Assembly: GCA_015680685.1 (NCBI GenBank)
Contig: MNCI01006170.1
Location: forward strand, 126,354-190,353
DNA length: 64,000 nucleotides
Direction of reading: 5' to 3'
Source of the DNA: Gnetum montanum
Taxonomy: Eukaryota > Streptophyta > Gnetopsida > Gnetales > Gnetaceae
Shown here: positions 43,920 through 54,914 of the stretch, one piece after another
Numbering within the stretch: the stretch's first letter is position 1
Layout of the letters: every line of letters starts with the position of its first letter
Made by a program: the position numbers and the translations under genes
The notes under the pieces: generated by a model
Databases searched by the model: none
Told to the model about the DNA's origin: nothing
Seen by the model: only the letters and a program-made list of their open reading frames with translations

Positions 43920-44055
43920 TTGGAGTGATGATATAGTGCACGTCTCTCAATCGCACAACTTGGATTCGAGCTTTCTTGAAAGAGGTCAGGCTTTCACTTA
44001 TTCACCATCCTTCCTAGGACTTCACTTTGGTGGGATGAGAATTAAGCCTCAAAGT
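43920..44055 (+). repeat. SINE-like dispersed repeat, copy 2
   Basis: CTTGAAAGAGGTCAGGC ... GTGGGATGAGAATTAAGCCTC matches copy 1 and copy 3. In front lies ACTTGGATTCGAGC, similar to a pol III B box (GGTTCGANTCC), which suggests a tRNA-derived SINE. No clear A box. Confidence 0.5.
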
Positions 44056-45344
44056 AATGACCATATTTTTATCTATTTAAAAACTAGTTTGGCTATATAT
44101 TTATGATATATATCTCTTATTTGGCCTATAGAATAATTTTCTTTTTCAAATTATAAATTCCTAGACTTGATTCACTAAATTGTTTTTGTTAAGAAAAAAT
44201 AAAAACCATTGTACGTTCTCCCATAATAATTCTCATAAAAAGGTTTATCACCTTGCTTAACTTTATAATGATAATTATTTATTTTTTGTGGTAAAGTCTA
44301 GCCAATACATAGTTATAATAACTCCTATGAAAAAATATTGAAGATGTTCTAAAGAAATTGCAAATAAATAGAAATTTAGTTCTTCATAAAGATAAATAAA
44401 AAAAAGACTCATGTAGTCACCCCCATTTTATTAGGACAAGGCTAGGATGACAAAGACCATGAATATTAATACTTGCATTGTAATCATTTCTAGAATTCAT
44501 TCTTTCAATAATTCATCAAACATGCCTAATCAACCAAGTACTCTATGTTTAAACTAAATATTTCTTAAAATCCTTAGCACTTGTGTTGTTTTACCATAAG
44601 AAATTATCTATCTATTTAACAAATTTTTAAAAAGTAGTAATAGAAGATGCCAAAATGAATGAATAGTAGATATGATAAGATTTTAAATTTTTTCCAAAAT
44701 AAGAGTCCTTTTAGTAAAGGTTAGATTATTCAAAGCATAAAGATAAACTCTTCATTTAATCTTCTTTTAAGGCCCATAACCATGACTACTATTCAACCCA
44801 AAGCCTTTTTGGTAAAAGGTTGCAAGTTTGAATTACATATAGTAAAAAAAAAAAATGGTTTCTATGCATCACCTCCTCTCAACAACTCCTTTCTACTTGG
44901 TATTAGTCTACACAGGTTCTATTCTTCCTTTTTTCTTTTACTTAAAAGATGATGGTTTATTTTGTTAATGAAGCTTGGGTGGTTCGTTACTATTAATAAT
45001 GAAAAACACTATGCAAGATAAAACAAAAAAAAACTATGCAAGATACATCTTCTTTTAAAAAGTCAAAATAAAATTAAAAACACTATGCAAGATACTAGCT
45101 ATTGAACTAATCTACTTTACACATGATCATCCTATTGGTATCAATAATTTTCATCACTATAGGACTGAGTTGGAATCTGAATTTTTTTTAGAACATTTTT
45201 CTTAATTTTGGAATAAAATATGCGAACTTTTCTATGTCATAAATTATCAAAATTCTAAAAATGTTTAAAGGGGTATTAGTATAATGCTTTGAAATTTTAA
45301 AAATGATCATTAATTTTAAATATAAACAAAGGTATAAGTGAACA
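44056..45344. other. AT-rich DNA, no genes seen
   Basis: At 44411-44450 CATGTAGTCACCCCCATTTT and ATTAGGACAAGGCT resemble the common plant tail CATGTAGCCGACCCCA...GGGACAAGGCT of RTE-type LINEs or SINEs. At 44790-44830 a TTTGAATTAC box after GGTTGCAAG recalls a B box. Otherwise nothing recognised. Confidence 0.4.
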
Positions 45345-45430
45345 TTTACCTAAAGACTTAATGCTCATCCTACTAGAGTAGGATGCTTGAAGGGTTAGTG
45401 GACAAGTAAAAACCTAACTTCTTTTGAGTT
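45345..45430 (-). repeat. SINE-like dispersed repeat, copy 3
   Basis: Reverse complement reads ACTCAAAAGAAGTTAGG ... GTAGGATGAGCATTAAGTC, matching copies 1 and 2. It contains the perfect hairpin CATCCTACTAGAGTAGGATG near 45367-45386. Confidence 0.5.
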
Positions 45431-45469
45431 GTTGCATTCATTTTATGTTTTTTTTAAATATATGTTAAT

Positions 45470-46813
45470 AATAATCTATTTAATGTTGATTTCAATTATA
45501 ATACAAAATTCTATAATGTATCATATTTATGTCACCAAACTTATACATTTTATATTTTTGCAAAGTTATTGCACACTTTATTATAAAAGAGCATTAGCTA
45601 TTAAGCTAAGGTTAACCACATTGAGGCAAGGTGTCAAGAAGATTTTAGACAAAATCTATCCATTATTGATTTTACATAGAGCTTGCAAAAAATCCTAACA
45701 AAAAGGTTTTTATTTGTTTTATTGATTTTGCAAAAGGATATGATTCCATGATTCACATAAATCTATGGTTGTGCTTAAATTAATTAGTTCCCTTTATATT
45801 TGATTTTAGGAACTCAAATATTGTATGAGGAAGTGATTATTGAAATTGGAAAAAATAATTTAAAGAAAAAATTTCAATTCCAAATAAAAATTAAAGTTAA
45901 AAAAAGTTGTTCACTTTCTCCAACTATCTTTAGTATATTTATTGATGAAATACATGAATGGTTATGCAATAAGAAATATAGTTATGTTATCAAAATTGGA
46001 TCCTAAACGTTGATCTCTACTATTATAGAAGGTATGCAAAATATGTTGTAAATTTTAGAAAATTATTGTTGCTCATCTAGTCTTTGAGTGAATGTAGATA
46101 AAAATAAGTTGATGATATGCAATATAAGAAATGCCTACTTCTATTTTGAAGGTTCTAATATGCAAATAGTAGATTGTTTTAAATATTTGTATTTCATTTA
46201 TATGACCAATTACATGTGAGGAAAGTGCATCAAAGAAATAATAGCAAGAGGTTTCAAGGCTTTATATGTTTTAGAAAACAAGTGCAAGGATTTAGGACTC
46301 AAGGCTTGGAGGGTCAAAAAAGAAATTTTTTAGATTATCATCTATCCTACTATGTTGCATTGTATGAATGTGCTATTTGGGGACTTGGACTTAGTGCTAA
46401 AATTTAGAAAGATATTGAAAGAGTGGAAAAAAAATTTTCTTCATGAGTTAAAAGTAAAGATGTAAATACCTTACTCAATATTACTATGTGAATGTGATTT
46501 ATTATCTTTAGAAGTAAAATCCTTGTGCCAATTAATTATATACACTCATAGATTATATATCTTAAGACAAGAAAAATTCTCTAAAGTAGTTCTTGAGGTT
46601 TCAAGATATTGTAGTTTGTATTTCCAAGGAATGTAATGGTTAAGAAAATAGAATATCTTTTAGGATGAGGTGTAGCAAAACTCTAAGCATATTAGCAATT
46701 TAGTTAAGAAAATTTTTTTAATACACTTGTATTCTAATATAGAAGGTACGAAATAATTTTATTTACATCACATTAGATCTAAAAAACTAGATGTAGAAGC
46801 TCACTATCTCTCA
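45470..46813 (+). pseudogene. LINE copy 2: reverse transcriptase fragment
   Basis: Collinear with LINE copy 1 from the IFAKLL region onward: FICFIDFAKGYDS motif A (about 45705-45735), KSCSLSPTIFSIFIDEIHEW (45900-45960), VNVDKNKLMICN (46090), YLYFI, then a C-terminal part to TCACTATCTCTCA at 46813. No endonuclease, so it is 5'-truncated as is usual for LINEs. At 46814 it is cut by Ath-4; the rest would be right of the window. Confidence 0.8.
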
Positions 46814-46818
46814 ACTAC
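46814..46818. repeat. Probable target site duplication of Ath-4 (one side)
   Basis: ACTAC between LINE copy 2 and the Ath-4 LTR. LINE copy 1 has (G)CTACTATTCC at this place, so the target is LINE sequence. The partner lies beyond the window. Confidence 0.5.
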
Positions 46819-47667
46819 TAATGAGCAGTGAATACCCCTATGCTCAACCATATGAATCACTAAGTGTTCACATGTGATTTAGTCAAATTCTATGGACCCT
46901 TTGTCTTCTATTACACTAGCCTATAGGAAGTGAACTTATCCTAATAGTCATTCATTATCTTCCCAATTACATTTGTATATGCAAAGGTATGGTTAAGTGT
47001 AATTGAAGAATATGATTTTTATTATTTTTATGTTTTATGTTTTGGGTGCTTAAAATAAAGGATGAAAGGAATGAAGTAACTTAATTTCTAATTTAATCTA
47101 GCTAACAGACAAATGTCTAACTAATCCTAACATAAGCATATAGTCCCACTTTTCGTACACATCTTGAACACATATAATGTTTTTGGGTTATCAAACTTTA
47201 AGCATTACTAGGATTACCAAGCATCATGTGCATGCTTGAAGTGGTCATACTTATGTGCTTAATTAATTATTATTTAATCTAGCTTAATTTAGCTTAATTA
47301 CTTAAAGCTTTAAAGGAGATTGCATAAAACATTGAATGTATGAAGAAAATATTTAATTCAGTCAAAGTGCCACAAGGTTTATCAAAAAGATCATCTTTAT
47401 TACCACACACATTGCTATGCTTAGGTACAATAGTGCTTGCCTAAAGATCTATACACTCAATGACTCTTGTTGTGGGCACTTGGGAAAATATTCTAACTCT
47501 AGGGAAGAAAATTGAAAGAGCTCTACTACAATATGACCAAGACTCCCAAACTATAGGCCAACACACATCCTGTGATATTAGATATCTAACTTCACTTTTT
47601 GGTCCCCAAGATTGGGTATTCAACATTAAGGCTCCAATATCAAAGCTAGAAAAAATACACTTCATCA
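46819..47667 (-). repeat. Ath-4 3' LTR (849 bp)
   Basis: Element orientation TGATGAAGTG at 47667 to CTCATTA at 46819. AATAAAGATGATC present near 47390-47403. The TATA box is damaged (TATAGT at about 47552). Confidence 0.88.
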
Positions 47668-47734
47668 TACCTCCACAATTAAATGAAAGCTCATCCTCGA
47701 GTGAACAAAAGGAGGAAAATATTAAGAAGGTATG
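47668..47734 (-). other. Ath-4 internal 3' end and polypurine tract
   Basis: GTGGAGGTA precedes the LTR. Upstream CTTTTGTTCACTCGAGGATG matches TTCTTCACTTGAGGACAAG of Ath-2 (34780-34800). The frame then breaks at the Ath-5 insertion. Confidence 0.8.
47730..47734. repeat. Target site duplication GTATG (Ath-5, left; right copy 48718-48722)
   Basis: Exact match on both sides; Ath-2 has a single copy of the site (GTTATGGGATTATT in reverse). Confidence 0.9.
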
Positions 47735-48717
47735 TGATGAATCGTGCTTTGTCAGGTGCTGATATCAGACCCTTGTTAACTAGGTGCTGATATTGGACCC
47801 CTATTATCAGATCCTTGATATCTGATGAGTTCTGATATCAGACCCTTGTTAACTAGGTGCTGATATTGGACCCCTATTATCAGATCATTGATATCTGATG
47901 AGTTCTGATACCAAACCGCCAATATTGAACCCTCGATATCGAGTACACGATATCGCGGCTTGGCTAGCGAGATCATATACATGATATCATGGTTCTTGTG
48001 TGAGCCTATAAATACACAATTGGATGCATGGGAAAATAAGAGTCAGTTAGTATTAGAGTAGGATCTTTTTGTTAGCTTTTACTCTCAACCCTTTTTTCCT
48101 AGTGTATGCCCACAGTGTGATGATGGTAATTGTATGAAACCTTTATTCAAGTGTGACGTACTTGGACATGTACATGACCGGAAATAAAAATTGAGATTAC
48201 TTCATCATTTCAGCATTCACTTGATTTTAATTGTCATTTATTGCTTTTGAAATTAATATTTCTCTACCCTCATTTCCTATCCCTATTAGTTAATGTAGAA
48301 TGAGTATGAATTAATCATAAGTGTGACTACTTGGTATCCTAGTAGCATACGTAGGACATGTGCTTGGTAGTCTCAGTAGTAGTACATGAGGTCCAAGATG
48401 GGTATGAATGATTAAGGGATGGATGATCATTGCACTTAGGATAGCTTAGACTCTCTTCACCCTTTTCCTCTTAGGTTAATCAAAGTTATTTCCATTGCCT
48501 CTAGGAGTATCACTAGCTTAGGACCGCATCATACACCTCACTCTAGGCTAAACCATACGTGAAAAAGAAAATACTAGTTCAGGAGGGAAGACAATAAAAT
48601 ATGATCAACGAGTAATTATCTAGATACCACAACTAGCCCATCTACGGAGTTCAACCAGATCATGCGTGAATGCTCGTATTCGTATGGTTGAGTGTAAGGG
48701 TACCTTGCCACTCATTA
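47735..48717 (+). repeat. Ath-5: solo LTR of the Athila-like family (983 bp)
   Basis: TGATGAATCGTGC start, TATAAATA 48007-48014, AATAAA near 48184, CTCATTA end, flanked by GTATG twice. No internal part, so it formed by recombination between two LTRs. The U3 is longer than in relatives because of a 73-bp tandem duplication (47760-47832, 47833-47905; one difference) rich in GATATC. Confidence 0.92.
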
Positions 48718-50820
48718 GTATGGGATTATTGACTAACATGCAAACTGGCTGAGATGAAATAGACAAATTTTAACTACCCAAGTTTATGGATTTACAATCT
48801 TTTATAAAATTAGGTGTTCATGATAATAGAATTGAACACCCTAGCCAAAATTGACATCCAACTCCTTTGGAAACTAAAGAAAGAGGGAGAAGATTAAATG
48901 ATCATGAAGGGACCTCGTCGCATGATGCTACTACTTATTCCTTGGTGAAGATAGTTCTGCTTCTAATCCATGCTTTTCTCTGCAATCACAACAAAATCAT
49001 AGATGAATGTGCAATGTGTAACTTATATCTTTTAGGTACCTTATCTCATTAGCATTTACACTTGGCTAGGTTGTGATTATGGTGGATTGATTCTTTTAAT
49101 AGTATTTGATTTTTGTGAGTATCCAAGTTTATTGAAAAGGTTTAACATCATGGATTGATGATGTTAGTATTAGCCCTTAGTTAAACCTTTGTGAGAGTTA
49201 GAAAAATTTGAAAAAAAAAATGATTGTAAAAAAAAAAGAACTTGAGTGGCCCCCACAACATAGAGTATATCTCCAGTAGTGGGAAGACTGAAAAATGGGG
49301 TGAAATAAATAAGAGGTTCATCATTAAATTCTAAAAAGCTCAAACACAATGAAATGCTTAAAGAGGGTTAAATAATTCACAACAACAAAAAAGAGGATTT
49401 CACTAAAAAGCATTATGAAGATGCACACAATTGGATGTCACTAATGGGGCAGGCAAAAGGATTTGATTATGAGAATGCCTAAGGATAAAGAACTTAACTA
49501 TCCCAACCACAAGGTATGCAAGTGAGTCCTCCCTAAAGTAGGCACAAGCCCTTTCTTGCCCTTGCATATCCTCAAACCAAGGAGTCCATAGGTCTCATGG
49601 GTGATTAATGGTTATGAAAAGTTAAGTATGAAAACTTGGAAGAAACTACTTAAGAATTTTGACACATCAAACCAAGACATTGAACAAGGACATGAACACT
49701 AGTAGTGAGGTGAGGCATGGAAAGCATAGATGGATGATAGAGAGAAAGTGAAATGGAGTTCTTGATTAAGGTCACATGAAGTCCGTTGTGATTTTTGTGG
49801 TTAAATGCCTTGATAAAATCCATCCTTAGTCTAGACCAAAACCAATCATGTTTAGGGACTTTGCATTGCTACTTTAACACCAAGCCACCCCGTTGAGACA
49901 TAAAAGTGCTCCCATAGATCAATCACCATTTCTTATGAAAAAGAAAAGAGAAGTAGAAAGTGAGAAAGGGCCTTAGTTAGAGGGGACCTTCAAGCATGGG
50001 TAACATGTCTTTCATGTCCCATAACTAGTGCTTGTAGCTTGTTATTCTATCTAAGGGATGTTCTTTGAATTTCCATCATTATTTTTTTTATTTTATTTTT
50101 TGGATGGAAACCACATCATGCAAAGACTTATTCAACTTCCTATTATTGGTCAACGTAGTATGGTAAGAAATCCATGAAAACACTCATGCAACCAAGTAAG
50201 TAGAAGGGTACAAAGAGTATTGAGTTTCCTTGAAGTCACACCCTATTCAAGCCCTTGAATTCTTTCCAAGTCTAGAACTTCCAAGGTCATAAGTTTGTTA
50301 AAGGTTTGTTAAGGAAAGGAACCTCATACTTCTAGTACTAGAAACACCATAAAGTTTGTGAATAGTGGATGATGTAGACTCACTACCTATTTCATGATAA
50401 ATAAATCATGTCTTAGTTATCAATAACAAAATTCAAAGCTAGAATCTAGACACTAATAATCAAATAATTGGATAGCACATGCCCACATCAAGCAAATTGC
50501 ATTATACCTTGTTGGCAATAAGGCACATTATTATTAGAATACAATAAGAAAATCACATGAAAATAAAGAAAAATATACAAGAAATTATAAAATATTAAAG
50601 AAAAATAAAACATATTAACAATGTTGTAAAACAAAAAAAAATGGTGTAAAACTAATAAAAAGTAGAAAAGTAAAAAGGATGTAAAAACAAAAAATTGTAA
50701 AACAAAAAAAATAGAAAAAGCTGAGGAGCCATTTATATGATTAGCATGGATGCCATCTTCCCCACAACTAACTTGAGAGGAGGAGATCTAAAAAATCAAG
50801 TGTGGTTGTCCATTTAAGGA
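48718..50820 (-). other. Ath-4 3' untranslated region
   Basis: Reverse complement of 32700-34740 in Ath-2, same word order (TTAGAGGGGACC at 49979, GCAAAGACTT at 50120, TTTTACA-like run at 50625-50715). No coding. Confidence 0.8.
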
Positions 50821-52020
50821 GGTGTTGCAACCACCGACTTCCTTATACTCATGGAAAGGTTTAATTTATTACATGTTGATCATTTGTTTCTTGTTTGGGC
50901 TCTCAGGTTTGTAAATCAACATGGCCCCAGAAGGAAAGGTTTTGGAAATAATATAAGGGTCTTTCCACAATGTTTGAAACTTGGTTCATTGTGGCACATG
51001 TGTGGAGTTCTAGTAGAGGACCTTATCTCCCAGTTGAAATTTGACTTTCCTATTTCTAAAGTCATAACATTTTTTGTTAAATGCCTTATGTAACTCATTA
51101 GATGACAGGGCTACCAATCAATTTTCATCTAGCAAGTTAAGATTCATTAATCCTTTTTTTTGATACTAGACTTAAGTCAAGGTCAAGGTCAAGGTCAGAA
51201 GTTGTTGAAAGTGTATGGAACTCATATTGAATAGAAAGAGTTGGCAATTTTTCGTACACTAGCTCATAGGGAGATTAGCCTATAGGAAGCTTCTAGGTGG
51301 AGTGGTAGGCCCAAAGGGCATCATTGAGTTTTATGTTCTAGTCTCTCCTATATTTGCTAACTATTCTCATTAAGATCTTAGTGATTTCCCTATTTGGAAC
51401 CTTAGCTTGATTGCTGGCTTGGGGATGATAAGGTGTTGTTAATTTATGCTTAACCCCCAAGCATTGCATGAGGTTCCAAAAGGTAGTGCCTACAAAGTGG
51501 GTTCCATTATTAAAAATTAATGCACATGGCACATCAAACCTATTTACAACATTTTGTTGTACAAACTAAGTAGCAATAAAAGATTTATAGTTAGTGAAGG
51601 TTGCTGCTTCTACCCATTTGATACAATAGTCAACAATGACTATGATATATGCCTTTCCATTTGACATGGGTGTGATGGGACCCATGAAGTCAATTCCCCA
51701 AATGTCAAAGGATTCTAATGGTTGGATCCACTACTAAGGATCCTTCATATGAGTGGTCATTCCACCATGATGTTGGAAACATTTACAAGAGCTAATAAAT
51801 TGATGAGCACTACTGAAAAGTGTTGACCAATGATAACCTACCATCAGGATCTTAATGGTTGTGCATCTCCCTCCATAGTGGCCCCCAAATGAACCCTCAT
51901 GAGCATATTGAAGAACACATAGTTGATAACCATCATGGATATACCAACAAACCAAGCCATCGATGCACACCTTGTAGAGGTATCCATTGATCTCCATGAA
52001 GCATTTCACCTAGTAAAGAA
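50821..52020 (-). pseudogene. Ath-4 integrase
   Basis: Minus strand: MEINGYLYKVCIDGLVCWYI, then the zinc domain HEGSFGGHYGGRC, YHWSTLFSSAHQFISSCKCF (one Cys spacing altered), core [40 protein letters not shown] (second catalytic Asp now Asn, about 51495-51512), NQAKVPNREITKIL (catalytic Glu now Lys), and C-terminal remnants to 50850. Two of three catalytic residues are lost by G-to-A changes. Same length and order as Ath-2. Confidence 0.88.
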
Positions 52021-52600
52021 ACTATTGTTTCTTCTTGTGGTCTAGCACATAGGACATTTCTTGAGTGAGAATATGGGTGAAAATGCCATCTTACCATTTA
52101 TGCTTAGTGAGCAATTATTCAATTATAGCACTAGCAAGGAAGAGTTCATTAGGAAACTGATCAAATAGTGGTCTTTCCTCCTCTTTGTTGTTCCATCTCA
52201 ACTGAGATAAGTGGTCAGCGACCACATTTTGAATTTCCTTTGAATCTACCATCATAAGATTGAATTCATGTAACACTACTAGTCACCTTATGAAATGAGG
52301 ACTCACCATTGGGTTATTCATTAGGAAGAAAATTACATTGTGGTCTATGTGCACAAACACTTGTATTCAAGCACATAGTGCCTAAATTTTTCCAAATCAT
52401 ACACCATGGTCATTAGTTCTTTCTTCATTATGATGTAATTTAGCTGTGCATCCACAATGCTTCAACTTACATAGTGGATGTAATATAGACATTTCTTGTT
52501 ATCCAACTATGTAAGCATGACCCCCAAGGCATAATTTGATGCATCCACCTTGACGTGAAATGGTTTGGACTAGTCTAGTACTCATAGAATTGGAGTTTCT
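52021..52600 (-). pseudogene. Ath-4 RNase H
   Basis: Reads KPFHVKVDASNYALGVMLT, KKCLYYIHYVS, MKKELMTMVYDLEKFRHYV and then decays. Asp and Glu positions are visible. Single RNase H as in Ath-2. Confidence 0.8.
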
Positions 52601-53540
52601 ATGTGTTTCTCCTTTATTTGTTGGAATGCAATTTCAGATTCCTTGGTTCGAACAAATGGAACATCTTTCTTTGTTAGATTGACCAATGATTTTGTAATCT
52701 TAGAGAAATTCTCTATGAATCTTTGATAGTAACTAGTGTATCCAAGGAATGATCAAATATCTTTTACAATTTTTGGTTGATGGGTAATTCCTTGGATGAA
52801 CCTAATCTTTTTAGGGTCTACATCAATCTCTACTTGAGAAATTATGTACCCTAGTACAATGCCCTCTTGGACCATCAAATGGCTCTTTTACCAATTAAGT
52901 CAAAGGTTCATCTCCACACACCTTTTAAGCACTTTCTCAAGGTAGTCAAAGGCTTACTTAAATGTGACATCATAGGTGGAGAAGTCATCCATGAAGACTT
53001 CCATCCCACAACAAATTTGTTGCTAATAAATACTCAAGACCAATCATTAGAATGTTGTAGGAGCATTGCATTGGCCAAAAGGCATCTTTCGATATGCAAA
53101 AGTCCCCCAAGGGCTCATGAATTTTGTTTTGGCCTAATCCTCTTGCATGATCTGGATTTGATTATAACCACTATAACCATCCAGGAAGCTATAATAGTAA
53201 TGCTCAGAAATAGTATCCAACACTTGATCCACAAATGGCAATGGAAAGTGATCTTTGAATGTTGTCATATTCAACAACCGAAAATCAATATAGATCCCCT
53301 ACTTTCCACCTTTCCTTGGCACAATCATGAGTGGGCTAACCCACTTACTATCCACAATGGGATAGACAAACCCTACCTTAAGGATTTGTTTGATTTCCTA
53401 TTTGATGATCTACTTCAATTTGGGGTTCCATCATCGCTATGGCTACCTCTTTTGTTTCATGGTTGGATTAGTGTAGATGCAATGCTGGCATATCCTAGGA
53501 TCAATCCTTGTAAGTTCAAGATATGACCAAGCAAAGGCTC
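52601..53540 (-). pseudogene. Ath-4 reverse transcriptase
   Basis: Motifs: VGFVYPIVDSKWVSPLMIVP, IYIDFRLLNMTTFKDHF, FLDGYSGYNQIQI, KFMSPWGTFAYRKMPFGQCN, EVFMDDFSTYDVTFK (FMDD box intact at 52984-52995), IVLGYIISQ, FLGYTSYYQRFIENFSKI. Stops at W/Q codons break it. A 219-aa open frame on the other strand (52867-53526) is a shadow of this gene. Confidence 0.9.
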
Positions 53541-54440
53541 TTGGCCATTTATTAACCACCTTTAATAACATCTATTTCTATTCAAGAGCAAGATAAGCAT
53601 TGATGATTACTGGCTTGTCATTTTTCAAAAATGCATACTTCATGCCAATAGGTAAATTTTTCAACTCTAAGGGCTCTTATTTAAAATTTTCAAAAATTTC
53701 CAACTCTCCCCAATTGGTATCATCAATTTCATCAATGGAGAGTTATTGATGAACTTGCTCCAGTCATCCATGCCTTCCACATAGGCACATGTTAGGCTCT
53801 TAATAGGTTTCATGCAAAGTGTTGAGTTGCTCTCAGGGTTAGTTGTTAGCCAGTGGATGCCCTCCTACTTTGTGGCTACCACATACAAGCACCTTTGAAT
53901 TTCAAATGTACCAACAAAATGACTACATGATTTAATAGATACATTATTAATGACCCATAGTTTCTACACACAGCTACACCCTATATCACTATATGTGATG
54001 CATGAAACTTTCTTCCTCTTGATCTTTCCAAATGTATTTTCTTTAGAGATTTTAAGGAAAATATCTTGGATCCCCAATCATGCAACAAAAATGCAGAGCC
54101 AAGTGCTTCCCATGACTATTGGGAAGTCCCCCTTGCAGTTGTTCACTCAGATCACCATTAAATCGATGGGGTAGGATCACCCACAAATGTGGTCATAATA
54201 TCCTCCATTAGTTCCAAGGGAATAGTGATGGAATAATCATACAACTCAAGATAGATGTTGTTCTTCATGAAAAATTAGATTAAGAATAGAACTTGAACGT
54301 AGAAGAGCCTTGCAAGGCTCATTCCCAATGATTTGAAAGTAAATAAGGGGAATNCTAGAAGAGCCTTGCAAGGCTCATTCCCAATGATTTGAAAGTAAAT
54401 AAGGGGAATTCTAGGATTAGATAATTTCTTGGGAAGGTGG
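53541..54440 (-). pseudogene. Ath-4 protease and linker to RT
   Basis: NPRIPLIYFQIIGNEPCKAL (54360-54430), then LFHHYSLGTN-type remnants, NNCKGDFPIVMGSTWLCIF, LGIQDIFLKISKENTFG and a long decayed linker. An N at 54354 sits between exact 54-bp copies (54300-54353, 54356-54409), an assembly join. The active site is not legible. Confidence 0.75.
54300..54409. other. Assembly join: N at 54354 between identical 54-bp copies
   Basis: TAGAAGAGCCTTGCAAGGCT to ATAAGGGGAAT occurs twice, exactly, on either side of N. Same signature as at 37476. Confidence 0.85.
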
Positions 54441-54914
54441 CTAGCCTTTATCCAATCAATTACCGCATGAGTTAACATGATGGTATGCACTTTGGAAAGT
54501 GTTTGATTTGAAGGGGACTCAAATAGATTATATGTAGAGAAATATGGAGAAGCAAGGTTGCTAGCTGCAGGTATATGTGAGGGTTTAGTTGGGTTGTTGG
54601 TTTAGAAGAAAGGCCTTTTTCATGATCTAGTTTCTAAACCAATCAGCTAAGGAGTCAGCTATAAATTAACAACCCTCATTACATTATGTTGTTGTGGCTA
54701 AGGTGAAATTTCTTCCTACATTGATGAAGCAGGTAGTAACTGGGTTGAAGGTGGAGGGACATATGCAGAAGGATCAGAAGGGTAATATGAATGTGGGGAC
54801 TCCCCTTGGGAGATGAAGAATGAGTTCAGTAATACTCAGGAGGGTAGTAGTGATTTTGAAAGGTGGCATGACTAGAAGAGTCATGTGGAGAAATGGGTTG
54901 TTGAATATAGTACC
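54441..54914 (-). pseudogene. Ath-4 gag, C-terminal part
   Basis: Reads QQPISPHDSSSHATFQNHYY and PPEYY with stops, homologous to Ath-1 19600-19740. The frame is cut at 54914 by TG-1 and resumes at 63491. Confidence 0.8.
54910..54914. repeat. Target site duplication of TG-1 (GTACC; right copy ATACC at 63491-63495)
   Basis: Four of five bases match; the difference is G/A. The homologous uninterrupted site in Ath-1 reads CTAGTACCCATAGGG (19734-19748). Confidence 0.75.

Noticed and set aside
52867-53526. 219-aa open frame on the plus strand, the longest in the window
   Set aside because: It is the reverse complement of Ath-4 RT, whose motifs (FMDD box, FLDGYSGYNQ) are clear on the minus strand. 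Its composition has no domain.
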